Assembly: GCA_964450355.1 (NCBI GenBank)
Contig: CAYVDH010000097.1
Coordinates: 1 to 12,991 of the forward strand
Origin: CAYVDH01 sp964450355
Lineage (GTDB): Bacteria > Bacteroidota > Bacteroidia > NS11-12g > UBA955
Direction of reading: 5' to 3'
Length of the DNA stretch: 12,991 nt
Below the pieces are notes generated by a model, which saw only the letters and a list, made by a program, of their open reading frames with translations, searched no databases and had not been told where the DNA came from. The translations under genes and the position numbers were made by a program. Positions 7,801 through 12,991 of this stretch are shown here, piece by piece. How positions within the stretch are numbered: position 1 is the first letter of the stretch; every line of letters begins with the position of its first letter.

Positions 7801-9554
7801 CCAACTCCGCTATATGTGCCTGTGCATCTTGAATCTTTGAACGAAGTAAGTGTATATACTGTATTTTGAACAGGAGAAACCATTAAAAAATAAGGATTTT
7901 GTGTCACATTACTGATTGTTTTTGTAGTTACTCCATCCGAGTAAGTAAATTCGAAAGGGGCGTTGCCTGAAAAATCTATTTTCAAATTTGTGCTAGAACC
8001 TAAATTGATGTTTCTAGTTAAACTAATTTTTGCTGTTGGTTTTTTAATGGTTACAAATGATTTTTTAACTATGGTATCATTGCCTAAATTACTGTATGCA
8101 ATCAATGTCACATCATATACTCCCGCAGTTGAATACACAATTTTCGGATTTGACAAAGTGCTTGTATTGGGTGTCCCACCCTGAAATTTCCACAACAAAG
8201 AACTAGGTGATTTTATTGTCAAATCTTTGAAACTTATGGTATCTCCGGGACATTGTTGTTTAAAATTGCTTTCAAAATCAGCAATGATAGGTTTCATGCA
8301 CCTTAAACTTTTTAGTGCATTGATTCTTCCTGCTCCAATTAATCCTGTTATTGAAGAATTCATAGAATTGATGTTATCACATCCATTTTTAAGACATGAT
8401 TCTATTTCATCCACACTGTAATTAGGGTTAAAAGACAACATTAAACCACATAATCCTGCTGCCAATGGACAAGCCATGGAAGTACCACTCATGTTTCCAT
8501 AATTGTTGTTTGGCAAAGTACTATAAATATTGCTACCAGGAGCCATTACATCAATAGAAGTTCCATAATTAGAAAAGGCAGACTTAACATCGTTCGAACT
8601 AGTAGAACCAACAGAAATAACGTGATTATAACTAGCAGGATACATGCTCAGGTTTGAATAATTATTTCCGGCTGCTGCTACACAAACAATGCCTTGCTTA
8701 TAGGCATAGTCAAACAAAGTCTGATATGTTTTTGAATACCCCCCTCCTCCCCAACTCATGCTAATGACATTGGCTTTATTGATGATGGCGTATTCAACAC
8801 CTTGGTAGGCATTGTAAATCACATTTTGAAAAGGCAAACCATGTTTAGTAATCATCAATTGGCAACCATAAGCTATGCCAGCTATTCCAATATTATTATC
8901 TGTTTTTGCACCTACAATTCCAGCGCAATGGGTTCCATGTTCCAATCCAGTATTGTATCCACAATGAGGAATGTTATCATTGCTAGCAAAATCCCATCCT
9001 ATAAAATCATCCACATATCCATTTCCATCATCATCAATTCCATTTCCTCTTATTTCATTTTTATTTCTCCAAATCAGTGGTTCCAAGTCTTGATGAGCAG
9101 TATCCAAACCATCATCTACAATGGCAACAACAATTTTATTGTTACCTTTTGAATAGTTCCAAGCATTTTCTGCATTTATTTTATACAAGTTCCATTGATT
9201 GGATTGTAAATCATTAGGAGTGTATGAATAAGTAAAAATTGGAACTTTTTCAACGTATTCAAATAGATTTAATCGGTTTAAAAAAGCGATTAAATCGTCT
9301 ATTTTCTCCGTGTTTTTTTCAAAAGTCAGCAAATGAATTTGATTAAATTCTGGTGTATTTATTTTAAAACATTTCTCAAATGATAAAATCTCAAATTGTT
9401 TTAAAAATTCCATGCTTTTCAATGAATTTAAATCCAAGCCATTATTGCTTTCTTGATTGATTTTTAAAAACAATTGATTGTTAGAAAAATCTGCTTGATC
9501 AGCAAACAGTTTAAAATTCAGAGTAAAAAAGACTAACAGAAGTTTAAATTTCAT
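1839..9554 (-). CDS. Giant secreted subtilisin-like protease/adhesin with propeller, FG-GAP and PKD/Ig modules and a T9SS type B sorting domain
   Basis: This 2571-residue protein has a signal peptide (1-19) and a propeptide-like region (about 20-115). The S8 subtilisin domain spans about 120-415, with Asp147 (VAIVDDGL), His206 (HGTHCAG), oxyanion Asn297 and Ser359 (GTSMACP). The triad is complete, and NGIDDDGNGYVDD at 171-183 is a calcium-loop-like insert usual in this subgroup. Next come a PKD domain (425-505), an Ig-like module (506-590), seven ~51-residue propeller repeats (600-950), a Cys-containing linker, and twelve FG-GAP repeats (1020-1846). Then follow PKD (1865-1945, with WEWDFGDG), Ig-like and PKD modules to about 2112, five ~70-residue Ig-like repeats (2121-2470), and a type B sorting domain (2474-2571). 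It should cross the outer membrane by the type IX system and be released or attached to the surface. Domain content suggests peptide cleavage plus calcium-dependent binding of a partner or glycan. The target is unknown. The start is secure: an in-frame TAA directly precedes the ATG. The downstream barrel gene begins one base after the stop. Confidence 0.93.
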   Translation of the reverse strand: MKFKLLLVFFTLNFKLFADQADFSNNQLFLKINQESNNGLDLNSLKSMEFLKQFEILSFEKCFKINTPEFNQIHLLTFEKNTEKIDDLIAFLNRLNLFEYVEKVPIFTYSYTPNDLQSNQWNLYKINAENAWNYSKGNNKIVVAIVDDGLDTAHQDLEPLIWRNKNEIRGNGIDDDGNGYVDDFIGWDFASNDNIPHCGYNTGLEHGTHCAGIVGAKTDNNIGIAGIAYGCQLMITKHGLPFQNVIYNAYQGVEYAIINKANVISMSWGGGGYSKTYQTLFDYAYKQGIVCVAAAGNNYSNLSMYPASYNHVISVGSTSSNDVKSAFSNYGTSIDVMAPGSNIYSTLPNNNYGNMSGTSMACPLAAGLCGLMLSFNPNYSVDEIESCLKNGCDNINSMNSSITGLIGAGRINALKSLRCMKPIIADFESNFKQQCPGDTISFKDLTIKSPSSLLWKFQGGTPNTSTLSNPKIVYSTAGVYDVTLIAYSNLGNDTIVKKSFVTIKKPTAKISLTRNINLGSSTNLKIDFSGNAPFEFTYSDGVTTKTISNVTQNPYFLMVSPVQNTVYTLTSFKDSRCTGTYSGVGIVNINKGVNCNLATRFQATIGGSLDDFAYNVIEDKFGNYAVVGSTKSYGNGDAFLTKWNKDGEMLWFKTYGGNNNELFYNVINTDDNGYLLMGVAASYSSSEDALLIKVDSGGVVQWSKTLGGSSMNEFFYRGVQLENGNFVLGGTYQSAGSGREDCYLIKLDKNGNLIWSKIYGNARYNVITGLAVNKDGSIVFSSSYENPYGELAIMKVDSNGNVLWNKLFGGSEPEAAYDLTIGEDGNIYMVGTYRPTSNNMDMCIASFDQSGNARFVKTFGGSLNDVLFRVKPFNNDLVAVGYSQSYGSGGMDGQIIRFDTSGNVVDQNNFGASSDDILFGINTTQDGGFISVGSTKSFGGGGQDVFINKLNCNLQVGCNEKFETVKFVSNLSANNFTFSLASAGSFTNQSITAVKRSVNYNVICKKLKDENYPCIKTEKYAKISSLTSGFNTRLDNGDQFGQSIKNIGDFDGDGIDDFTSSAQLDDDGGTNLGSFYLILMNSNLSVKSFTKISANQGGFTGNISNDNYFGSNVISINDLDGDGVKELVSGHIYNNSGSTYSGGIWVIFMNSNGTVKNQLLIANGFGGLPNGTLNGGDNFGMNLTNVGDLDKDGIDDIAVGARFDDDGGTDRGAIYFLYLNKNGSVKSFKKISHLSNNFNNALQNGDGFGFSLSSKFDLNGDGYQDIMVGASGVDDGGSGRGGVFILYLDGNQDVISYSKISSTSGNFLGQLDNGDNFGNGVQIIEDLNKDGVVDVLVSAPYDDDGGTDKGAIWILYLTKNGTVKAYNKMSALTQEILKSNLENSDAMGYTVSMLNDIDKNGYQEILIGSMWDDDGGTDRGAVYILSLADTCKGDFCPKTKYFSKVSHSSGNFGTGLDDDDRFGSGVNGIGDLDNDGVNEIAVCADSDDDGNANTGAIWIMFMNSNGTVKNKQKISSTQGNFTGTIYGGTYFGNRIVPLGDLNNDGVEDIAVSNHFDGTVNTRAGCVWILFLNSNGTVKSHQKITTGVGGFSPTLQSDDRFGLGLENIGDFNGDGIVDIAVGAQEDKDGGSSKGAFYLLYLNTNGTVKSHSKISATQGNFTGSVGVNTRFGFSVAKLSDLDTNGTTDLIVSSRDDNDGGTARGALWVLFMNPNGTVKKHVKLSSSVNGYTGLDDYDNLGQDIKNIGDLDNDKVDEVIVSCPWDDDGGSDRGAIYILYLNRNGTIKRKLKVNSVNSGLSNKIDNSDVFGYGIGVLNDIDGNGYKEIIGGAMWDDDGGNNRGAIYIINYLDTCNININLPRCKIYMDFAIEENCVNQTFVFKDLSIDSNKNKINFWEWDFGDGFKQYNSEIVYHTYKNSGVKNIKLRVGTEGKYYCEDSLVKSIFVSDSLKLQLVDSNTICINDSAVLKVKSVYCGVSPFIYEWTPTDGVSNPNVLEPKASPKKSTVYHLKITDGAGQFVIDSTSIFVQTNCCKSYPDFDINAFQFCSYDSIQLTNKSNYKSNATFSWKIKGGSVLSFSGFQPLKFKLINSGNYQITLILKDSCGTDSISKDIVVLPYIKPFAGNDTSICMPDSLLLGTSGLSRNTYEWSPTSGLNNPYISQPKSYLTNSIVYVLKMTDELGCVSYDSIVINNLKSQVLNIGNDTSICEGENLTLKSNVTANQYLWNNNSINNQITVNSQGLYWLEIQSNNCIQRDSITVNVVNLPRFDLGKDTVLCDLTQYEIKANTDISSKLKLWQDGSNSNTLKLNSKGLYWLQVNDGKCYYRDSIQIDFSSKPKRSFNIDTAICEGDTIEIDAFDSLALNYSWSNGTSNSKIKLTQQGKYTVKIKNNCGETNGEITLKHIPSAIVNLGKDTSICVGDTIVLNAYHYLIKKYLWNNNDTNSHILVNKPGLYSVVVDDGCQLISDDKMIDSLVCNCLFYFPNAFSPFRSEHINDVFLPEIESGCEPSTYKLTIYDSWGGEVFTSNNYKEGWNGMKSGKELPVGAYTYIVTMQVAPQYYNKVYQKSGIVILMN
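1842..2135 (-). other. T9SS type B C-terminal sorting domain (CHU_C / gliding-motility-associated type)
   Basis: Residues 2474-2571 of the giant protein match the Bacteroidota type B sorting domain. The hallmark FPNAFSP (2479-2485) is followed by INDVFLPEI (2491-2499), the strand YKLTIYDSWGGEVFTS (2508-2523), GWNG (2529-2532), and a closing strand before the stop. The usual 'FTPNGDGxND' core has drifted here to 'FSPFRSEHIND', so the central loop is unusual, but the framework is clear. It marks the protein for export through the outer membrane by the type IX system, and implies that the genome encodes that system elsewhere. Confidence 0.9.
2145..3194 (-). repeat. Five tandem ~70-residue Ig-like (SprB-like) repeats
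   Basis: Within the giant protein, five units each open with a 'GxDTxxC' motif, at about residues 2121, 2199, 2268, 2340 and 2409. Units are 69-78 residues apart. Most continue with a Trp-containing strand such as YLWNNN or YSWSNG, then G-L/K-Y-W/T/S (GLYWLEI, GLYWLQV, GKYTVKI, GLYSVVV), and often a second Cys that could form an intra-domain disulfide. Such modules are common just before the sorting domain of Bacteroidota surface adhesins, where they act as a stalk. The first unit is of the longer 'WSPTSGLNNP' variety. Confidence 0.8.
4005..5240 (-). repeat. FG-GAP repeat block B (repeats 7-12)
   Basis: This block holds six FG-GAP repeats (residues 1439-1850) with FG or a variant at 1462, 1531, 1600, 1669, 1737 and 1806, that is, every 68-69 residues. 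Each unit carries the pattern K(I/V/L)S...FG...(I/L)xDxxxDGxxD(I/L)...G(A/C)(I/L/V)(Y/W)...NGTVK. Loops of the DxDxDG type are calcium-binding in integrin-alpha propellers. The block ends with an LDTC motif (Cys1850) and a second Cys1859. It is colinear with block A at an offset of 419-422 residues. Confidence 0.85.
5241..6497 (-). repeat. FG-GAP repeat block A (repeats 1-6)
   Basis: This block holds six FG-GAP repeats (residues 1020-1438) with FG or a variant at 1040, 1109, 1179, 1248, 1317 and 1387, spaced 69-70 residues. Most carry a strong DxDxDG calcium loop and a DDDGG(T/S) turn, which on the plus strand shows as recurring CCATCATCATC runs about 207 bases apart. The last repeat ends ADTC...C (Cys1431, Cys1436), and the block is preceded by Cys1014, so cysteines bracket it. 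Six repeats differ from the usual seven blades of an integrin-type propeller. Confidence 0.85.
6705..7757 (-). repeat. Seven-blade beta-propeller repeats
   Basis: Residues 600-950 contain seven units of 49-53 residues. Each begins near GGSxxD/E (about 606, 656, 707, 760, 809, 860 and 911) and runs through a 'DGGYxxxGxT' strand, 'DxxLxKxD' and 'GNxxWxKTFGG'. Seven such units are enough to close one beta-propeller. The same tetrapeptide NCNL flanks the array on both sides (594-597 and 951-954), so a disulfide between Cys595 and Cys952 could lock the ring. This propeller type differs from the FG-GAP repeats that follow and has no calcium-loop signature. Confidence 0.8.
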
Positions 9555-9572
9555 TTATTTAGTTGAATATCA

Positions 9573-9580
9573 CAAATATG
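9573..9580 (-). promoter_or_regulatory. Weak -7-like element before the giant adhesin gene
   Basis: On the minus strand the sequence is CATATTTG, one mismatch from TAnnTTTG, ending 18 bases before the ATG. I see no TTG at the right spacing upstream: the nearest minus-strand TTTG is about 30 bases away, inside the inverted repeat. It is therefore only a candidate. The alternative is read-through from the kinase and regulator genes. Confidence 0.3.
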
Positions 9581-9587
9581 ACTAATT

Positions 9588-9616
9588 TTTTTGAAAAAAC
9601 CATGTTTTTTCAAAAA
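9588..9616. promoter_or_regulatory. Perfect 13-bp inverted repeat with 3-base loop
   Basis: TTTTTGAAAAAAC (9588-9600) and GTTTTTTCAAAAA (9604-9616) are exact reverse complements around the triplet CAT. The repeat sits in the 90-base gap between the response regulator and the giant adhesin, directly upstream of the candidate -7 element. The stem has only two G:C pairs and no U-run follows on the minus strand, so it is not a standard terminator. An operator or an mRNA hairpin that separates the expression of the two halves of the operon are both possible. Confidence 0.5.
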
Positions 9617-9622
9617 TGGTAA

Positions 9623-9633
9623 GTCATTATGAC
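9623..9633. promoter_or_regulatory. Small dyad GTCAT-T-ATGAC
   Basis: GTCATTATGAC is a perfect dyad with 5-bp arms, 11 bases after the stop of the regulator gene in transcription direction. One arm (ATGAC) recurs at 9578-9582, overlapping the candidate -7 element, 51 bases away. The short length makes chance plausible in AT-rich DNA. It is listed because the gap is only 90 bases and both copies flank the larger inverted repeat. Confidence 0.25.
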
Positions 9634-9644
9634 AAAATCAATTT

Positions 9645-10409
9645 CTAAAAGGAATTGAACCAGTCTAAAAACTCTTGCTTTCTTCTTCTTGAAACAGGTA
9701 AATTCACTTTGTTTTTTAATTGAAGTTTGTAGGTGTCATCTTCTTTAATCATTTTCTGGACCTGATTTTTACTTACCAAATACGAAGTATGAATTCTAAA
9801 AAACTTATAATCGGTCAACATGTCCTCAAATTCGCCAATGTTATTGGTTGCAATGTGAACATTTCCTTCTGTATCATAAATTTTAGTGTAACTCCCATCC
9901 CCTTCACAATACAAAATATCCTTAACAGTAACATAAGCCGAGCCAAGAATGGATTTAACTACAATTTTATTGTTGTCATTTTTTGGATTTTTTAACACAT
10001 TGACTAAGTTTTTCAATTCCATATTATCCATTTCCTGACTAAGAAATTGTTTTACTTTATCAACAGCTATGATTAATTCATCTTTTTGAACAGGCTTAAG
10101 CAAATAATCTAGAGCATTGAATTTTATAGCATTGATACCATATTTATCAAACCCTGTAACAAATATCACTTTAAATTTAGGATTTTGAAATTTTGTTAAC
10201 AAATCAAAACCTGAACCGTAAGGCATTTCTATGTCCAAAAAAATCAAATCTGGGTTTAAATTGTCTATCAACGATTTTGCATCTTCAATGTTGTTCGCTT
10301 TCCCTATAATTTCACATTCTTTGCATGCTGATTTTAACAAGTTTGTTAAGCCTTCTATGGCATTGATTTCATCATCAATAAGTATGGTTCTAATTTTTTC
10401 TAATTTCAT
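9645..10409 (-). CDS. LytTR-family response regulator
   Basis: This 254-residue cytoplasmic transcription regulator is the expected partner of the kinase next to it. The receiver domain (about 5-122) has the acidic pair Asp12-Asp13, the phospho-acceptor Asp59 in LIFLDIEMP, Thr85 in VIFVTG and Lys105 in LLKP, so it should be phosphorylated normally. The LytTR DNA-binding domain (about 148-250) shows LYCEGDGSYTKIY (166-178), FFRIHTSYLVSKNQV (203-217) and LPVSRRRKQEF (237-247). Its length is normal for the LytR/AlgR class. The ATG lies one base after the kinase stop (TAA-A-ATG), indicating translational coupling. The gene is followed, after 90 bases containing an inverted repeat, by the giant adhesin, which is its most likely target. 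The binding site is not identified. Confidence 0.95.
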   Translation of the reverse strand: MKLEKIRTILIDDEINAIEGLTNLLKSACKECEIIGKANNIEDAKSLIDNLNPDLIFLDIEMPYGSGFDLLTKFQNPKFKVIFVTGFDKYGINAIKFNALDYLLKPVQKDELIIAVDKVKQFLSQEMDNMELKNLVNVLKNPKNDNNKIVVKSILGSAYVTVKDILYCEGDGSYTKIYDTEGNVHIATNNIGEFEDMLTDYKFFRIHTSYLVSKNQVQKMIKEDDTYKLQLKNKVNLPVSRRRKQEFLDWFNSF

Positions 10410-10410
10410 T

Positions 10411-12991
10411 TTAATCCAAATTATTAAGTTCTATCATGATTCTAGTTCCCGTAGGGTAGCCTTCGTCATCTGTTTTGTCTATGATTTCAATTTTAAGGTT
10501 TAAATCGTCTAAATTATTCATTGTTTCTAATCTTTCATTTGTTATTTCTAATGCTCTAGACACATATCCTTGAATGGATTTCTTTTTTATCTCCATGGCT
10601 TTATCTCTTCCAACTCCATCATCATCTACCATCATGTATATTTTGTCGATATCATTCCAAAATTTCACAATCAAATGTCCATTTTCTTTTTTTAAATTCA
10701 ACCCATGATTTATAGCATTTTCGACAAACGGCTGAATCAACATGGATGGAATTTCTTGATTGTACAATTGAGTGTTTTCACAAATAATTTCTGCTGAAAA
10801 TCTGTTGTTGTATCTTATTAATTCCATATCAATGTACAATTGTATCAATTCAATTTCTTCTGCAATGGTGATGTATTTGTTTCTTGATGACTCTAAAAAC
10901 AGCCTCATCAATTTAGAGAATTTACCCAAATAAGAGCTGGCATCATCAGAAGTCCTGTTTAGAATGAAATTTTGAATAGCGTTCAAAGAATTGAACATGA
11001 AATGAGGATTCATTTGAGACTGAAGCGCTTGAAGTTCTAATTCTGCAATTTTTTTATTGACAATGGTATTCTCCATTTCTTTGATTTTAATGGCTCTAAT
11101 TCTGTAAGCTAAATACAGTAATCCAGAGAAAAACAAGGCAAACGTAACAGAAAGTTTAAACCCAAGAGTATCCCAAAAAGGTGGTGTGATTTCTATTTCG
11201 ATTGATTTCATTTCAGTAAAGACATCGTCAATGTCTTTGGCTTTAATGAAAAAAGTGTATTTACCCGGGGGTAAAATTGGATAAATGATTTTCAACTGAT
11301 CGGTAGTTCTCCACAAGGAATCTATGCCTTGCATTTTATAATAGTAAACAATGTTTTTATTGCTTTTGAATGACAAGCAAACAAAATCAAATTCTAATCT
11401 GCTTTGGTTGTATGGCAGCACAATGGGGCCTTTTAAAAAAGTATCTTTAACAGAAACAATGTGTTTTATATAAAATGGTGCAGGTGCATGCTTGGTATTA
11501 ATGATACTTAAATCCACAACACCCAACCCTTTTTGGGTACCGAAGTAAGCATAATTTGAGTCAGCGAAAATACAATTTACCTCATTGGTAGGAAGTCCTT
11601 GAGCAATGCTGAATTTTTTAATTTGGTATATAAAGGGATTTTCCTTAGTTAAAATGATTCTATAACCTCCTTTATTTGTAGAAACCCACACATGTTGTCT
11701 GTAATCGATATGAACTTGATTGATGATTTCATTTTTCAACTCCTCAACTAAATTTACTTGATTGTTTTTAAAGGCATAAACTCCATACCCATCGGTTCCA
11801 CACCAAATTCGATTTTGATTATCAGGCTGCATGTCTAAGATGCTTTTAGATAGCAGAGGGTACTTTTGTTTTAAGTCCAATAATTCATCCGTAGTGGAGT
11901 CCGTTAAAACCTTGCTTAGCCCTGATGAAGAGGCAAGCCAGATATTTCCAATATTATCTTGAATACTTGTATTATATCTAAATTTTCCAAACAATAAAAA
12001 TTTAAAATTATTTTTATTATAATCGAAAATAGAAATTTTATTATAGTGAGTTAGTAGTAATTTATTATCTTTTATTTTTACTATTTTTTTTACATCATTA
12101 AAATTATAATCATCATTAATAAATTTAAAATAAGTATTTTTTATTAATTTATTGTTAATGCAATTAAAGAAATAGATATTTAAGTTACATGTTGCTAAAA
12201 ATTGATTTTTAGCATAAAATTTTAGACTCCTTATTTTAAAGGAGGTTTGAAATGAATCAGTAATGATTAAGTGATTTTCGATGTTTGACAGCAAAATTTT
12301 ACCATCATAATTACCAAAAGAAATATGTTTATTAGAAATATCTAAAAAACTAATTGGATAATTGATTTTGTTTGTGATTAATCCATCTTTTTTTACAAAA
12401 AATAATCCATTATTTTTTGTTGATATCCAATCATTTCCTTGATTATCAATTTGATAATTATTAATTAAACGAAACGAGATTATACTCTTATTAAGGATTT
12501 TATAATTCAAGTTTTTATCAAACTTAACAATAGAATGATTTGTTAATATTATTAACTCATCTTTTGAATAAAAAATAAATGAAATGATGTCATCAAAATT
12601 ATTTATTCCTAATTCTTTATAATTAAACACACTCTTTGTATCACGAATGTAATCATAGAAATAAAGATGGTCTTCATTGCAGTGATTTATGTATGAATAC
12701 CATACTATACTTTTTAATGTCTTAATTTTAATTCTATCATGTTTTGAATAGTATGTTTTGGAATAAAAAATGCTATCTTTGTAATCAATTCTTATTATTG
12801 TAGAATCTTTATTTTTAGTCTGACCTGAAACAATAGGATAACCATAAGATGGATATGAAATCCTAACAACACTTTGACCTATATTTTTCTTGTAAATTTT
12901 ATTATTAATTAAATTAAAATATTGATTAGAGTTTATCATGAAGTTTAATATTTTTTTATCAGCTATGTTGATACTTTGAATTGTATAACTA
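10411..12991 (-). CDS. Propeller-type sensor histidine kinase (Y_Y_Y, LytS/YpdA-like), 5' end probably outside the window
   Basis: This is a membrane sensor kinase. Numbering starts at the first visible ATG (12939), which gives 842 residues. Two-component propeller repeats are clear at about 160-186 and 326-477 (e.g. GNIWLASSSGL, NRIWCGTDGYGVYAF). A Y_Y_Y domain follows (about 515-580, ending PPGKYTFFIKAKD), then one membrane helix (594-612), a short coiled-coil, the His_kinase domain with LQSQMNPHFMFNSLNAIQNF (His646 phospho-acceptor), and an ATPase domain with an N-box (FVENAINHG, Asn741) and DDGVG (773-777). A propeller outside the cell should pass a signal through the helix to the kinase. 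The frame stays open from 12939 to the window edge (17 more codons), and the ATG at 12939 is not followed by a signal peptide, although the sensor must be exported. I therefore believe the real start is beyond 12991. Base composition changes sharply near 11940. The response regulator starts one base after the stop. Confidence 0.93.
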   Translation of the reverse strand, partial: SYTIQSINIADKKILNFMINSNQYFNLINNKIYKKNIGQSVVRISYPSYGYPIVSGQTKNKDSTIIRIDYKDSIFYSKTYYSKHDRIKIKTLKSIVWYSYINHCNEDHLYFYDYIRDTKSVFNYKELGINNFDDIISFIFYSKDELIILTNHSIVKFDKNLNYKILNKSIISFRLINNYQIDNQGNDWISTKNNGLFFVKKDGLITNKINYPISFLDISNKHISFGNYDGKILLSNIENHLIITDSFQTSFKIRSLKFYAKNQFLATCNLNIYFFNCINNKLIKNTYFKFINDDYNFNDVKKIVKIKDNKLLLTHYNKISIFDYNKNNFKFLLFGKFRYNTSIQDNIGNIWLASSSGLSKVLTDSTTDELLDLKQKYPLLSKSILDMQPDNQNRIWCGTDGYGVYAFKNNQVNLVEELKNEIINQVHIDYRQHVWVSTNKGGYRIILTKENPFIYQIKKFSIAQGLPTNEVNCIFADSNYAYFGTQKGLGVVDLSIINTKHAPAPFYIKHIVSVKDTFLKGPIVLPYNQSRLEFDFVCLSFKSNKNIVYYYKMQGIDSLWRTTDQLKIIYPILPPGKYTFFIKAKDIDDVFTEMKSIEIEITPPFWDTLGFKLSVTFALFFSGLLYLAYRIRAIKIKEMENTIVNKKIAELELQALQSQMNPHFMFNSLNAIQNFILNRTSDDASSYLGKFSKLMRLFLESSRNKYITIAEEIELIQLYIDMELIRYNNRFSAEIICENTQLYNQEIPSMLIQPFVENAINHGLNLKKENGHLIVKFWNDIDKIYMMVDDDGVGRDKAMEIKKKSIQGYVSRALEITNERLETMNNLDDLNLKIEIIDKTDDEGYPTGTRIMIELNNLD

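Noticed and set aside
7963..9152. Plus-strand open frames of 64-116 codons opposite the subtilisin and PKD regions
   Set aside because: They lie fully antisense to a clear protease/PKD coding region with conserved catalytic motifs, lack recognisable domains or promoters, and have the composition of a complementary strand of a real gene.
9588..9616. Rho-independent terminator of the response regulator gene
   Set aside because: The stem is almost entirely A:T and is followed by A and mixed bases on the minus strand, not by a U-run; kept as a regulatory inverted repeat instead.
10410..10430. Promoter element TAATTTG just before the regulator start
   Set aside because: The spacing inside the motif is one base short of TAnnTTTG, it lies in the kinase coding sequence, and the one-base junction already explains expression of the regulator.

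Overview
The window looks like a piece of a Bacteroidota (Bacteroidetes) chromosome, from an AT-rich lineage. Four things point there. One protein ends in a type IX secretion 'type B' sorting domain, which occurs only in this phylum. A propeller/Y_Y_Y sensor kinase of the NPHF type is paired with a LytTR regulator. A TAnnTTTG promoter element lies upstream of the first gene. No Shine-Dalgarno sites are evident. I cannot name a genus.

Layout. Positions 46-1077 (+) encode a class I SAM-dependent methyltransferase with an N-terminal four-cysteine zinc site. It faces, across a short convergent gap, four genes that run leftward on the minus strand. In transcription order these are a propeller-type histidine kinase (10411 to the right edge, 5' end probably outside the window), its LytTR response regulator (10409-9645), a 2571-residue secreted subtilisin-adhesin (9554-1839) and a 230-residue outer-membrane beta-barrel protein (1837-1145). 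There are no RNA genes, insertion sequences, CRISPR arrays or gene-free stretches over 300 bases.

How the genes fit together. Kinase/regulator and adhesin/barrel are each joined by the same one-base arrangement, TAA-A-ATG, so each pair is probably translationally coupled. The only real gap in the leftward set is 90 bases between regulator and adhesin. It holds a perfect 13-bp inverted repeat, a smaller dyad and a weak promoter-like element, and is the obvious control point. My inference is that the two-component system controls display of the large surface or secreted protein, and that the small barrel is its outer-membrane partner.

The adhesin is the most notable object. In order it has a signal peptide, a propeptide-like region, an intact subtilisin domain (Asp147, His206, Ser359), PKD/Ig modules, a seven-blade propeller of ~51-residue repeats, twelve FG-GAP (integrin-alpha-like, calcium-binding) repeats of ~69 residues, further PKD/Ig modules and the sorting domain. 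The twelve FG-GAP repeats appear to be a six-repeat block that was duplicated as a whole. The sensor gene has a sharp internal base-composition step near 11940.
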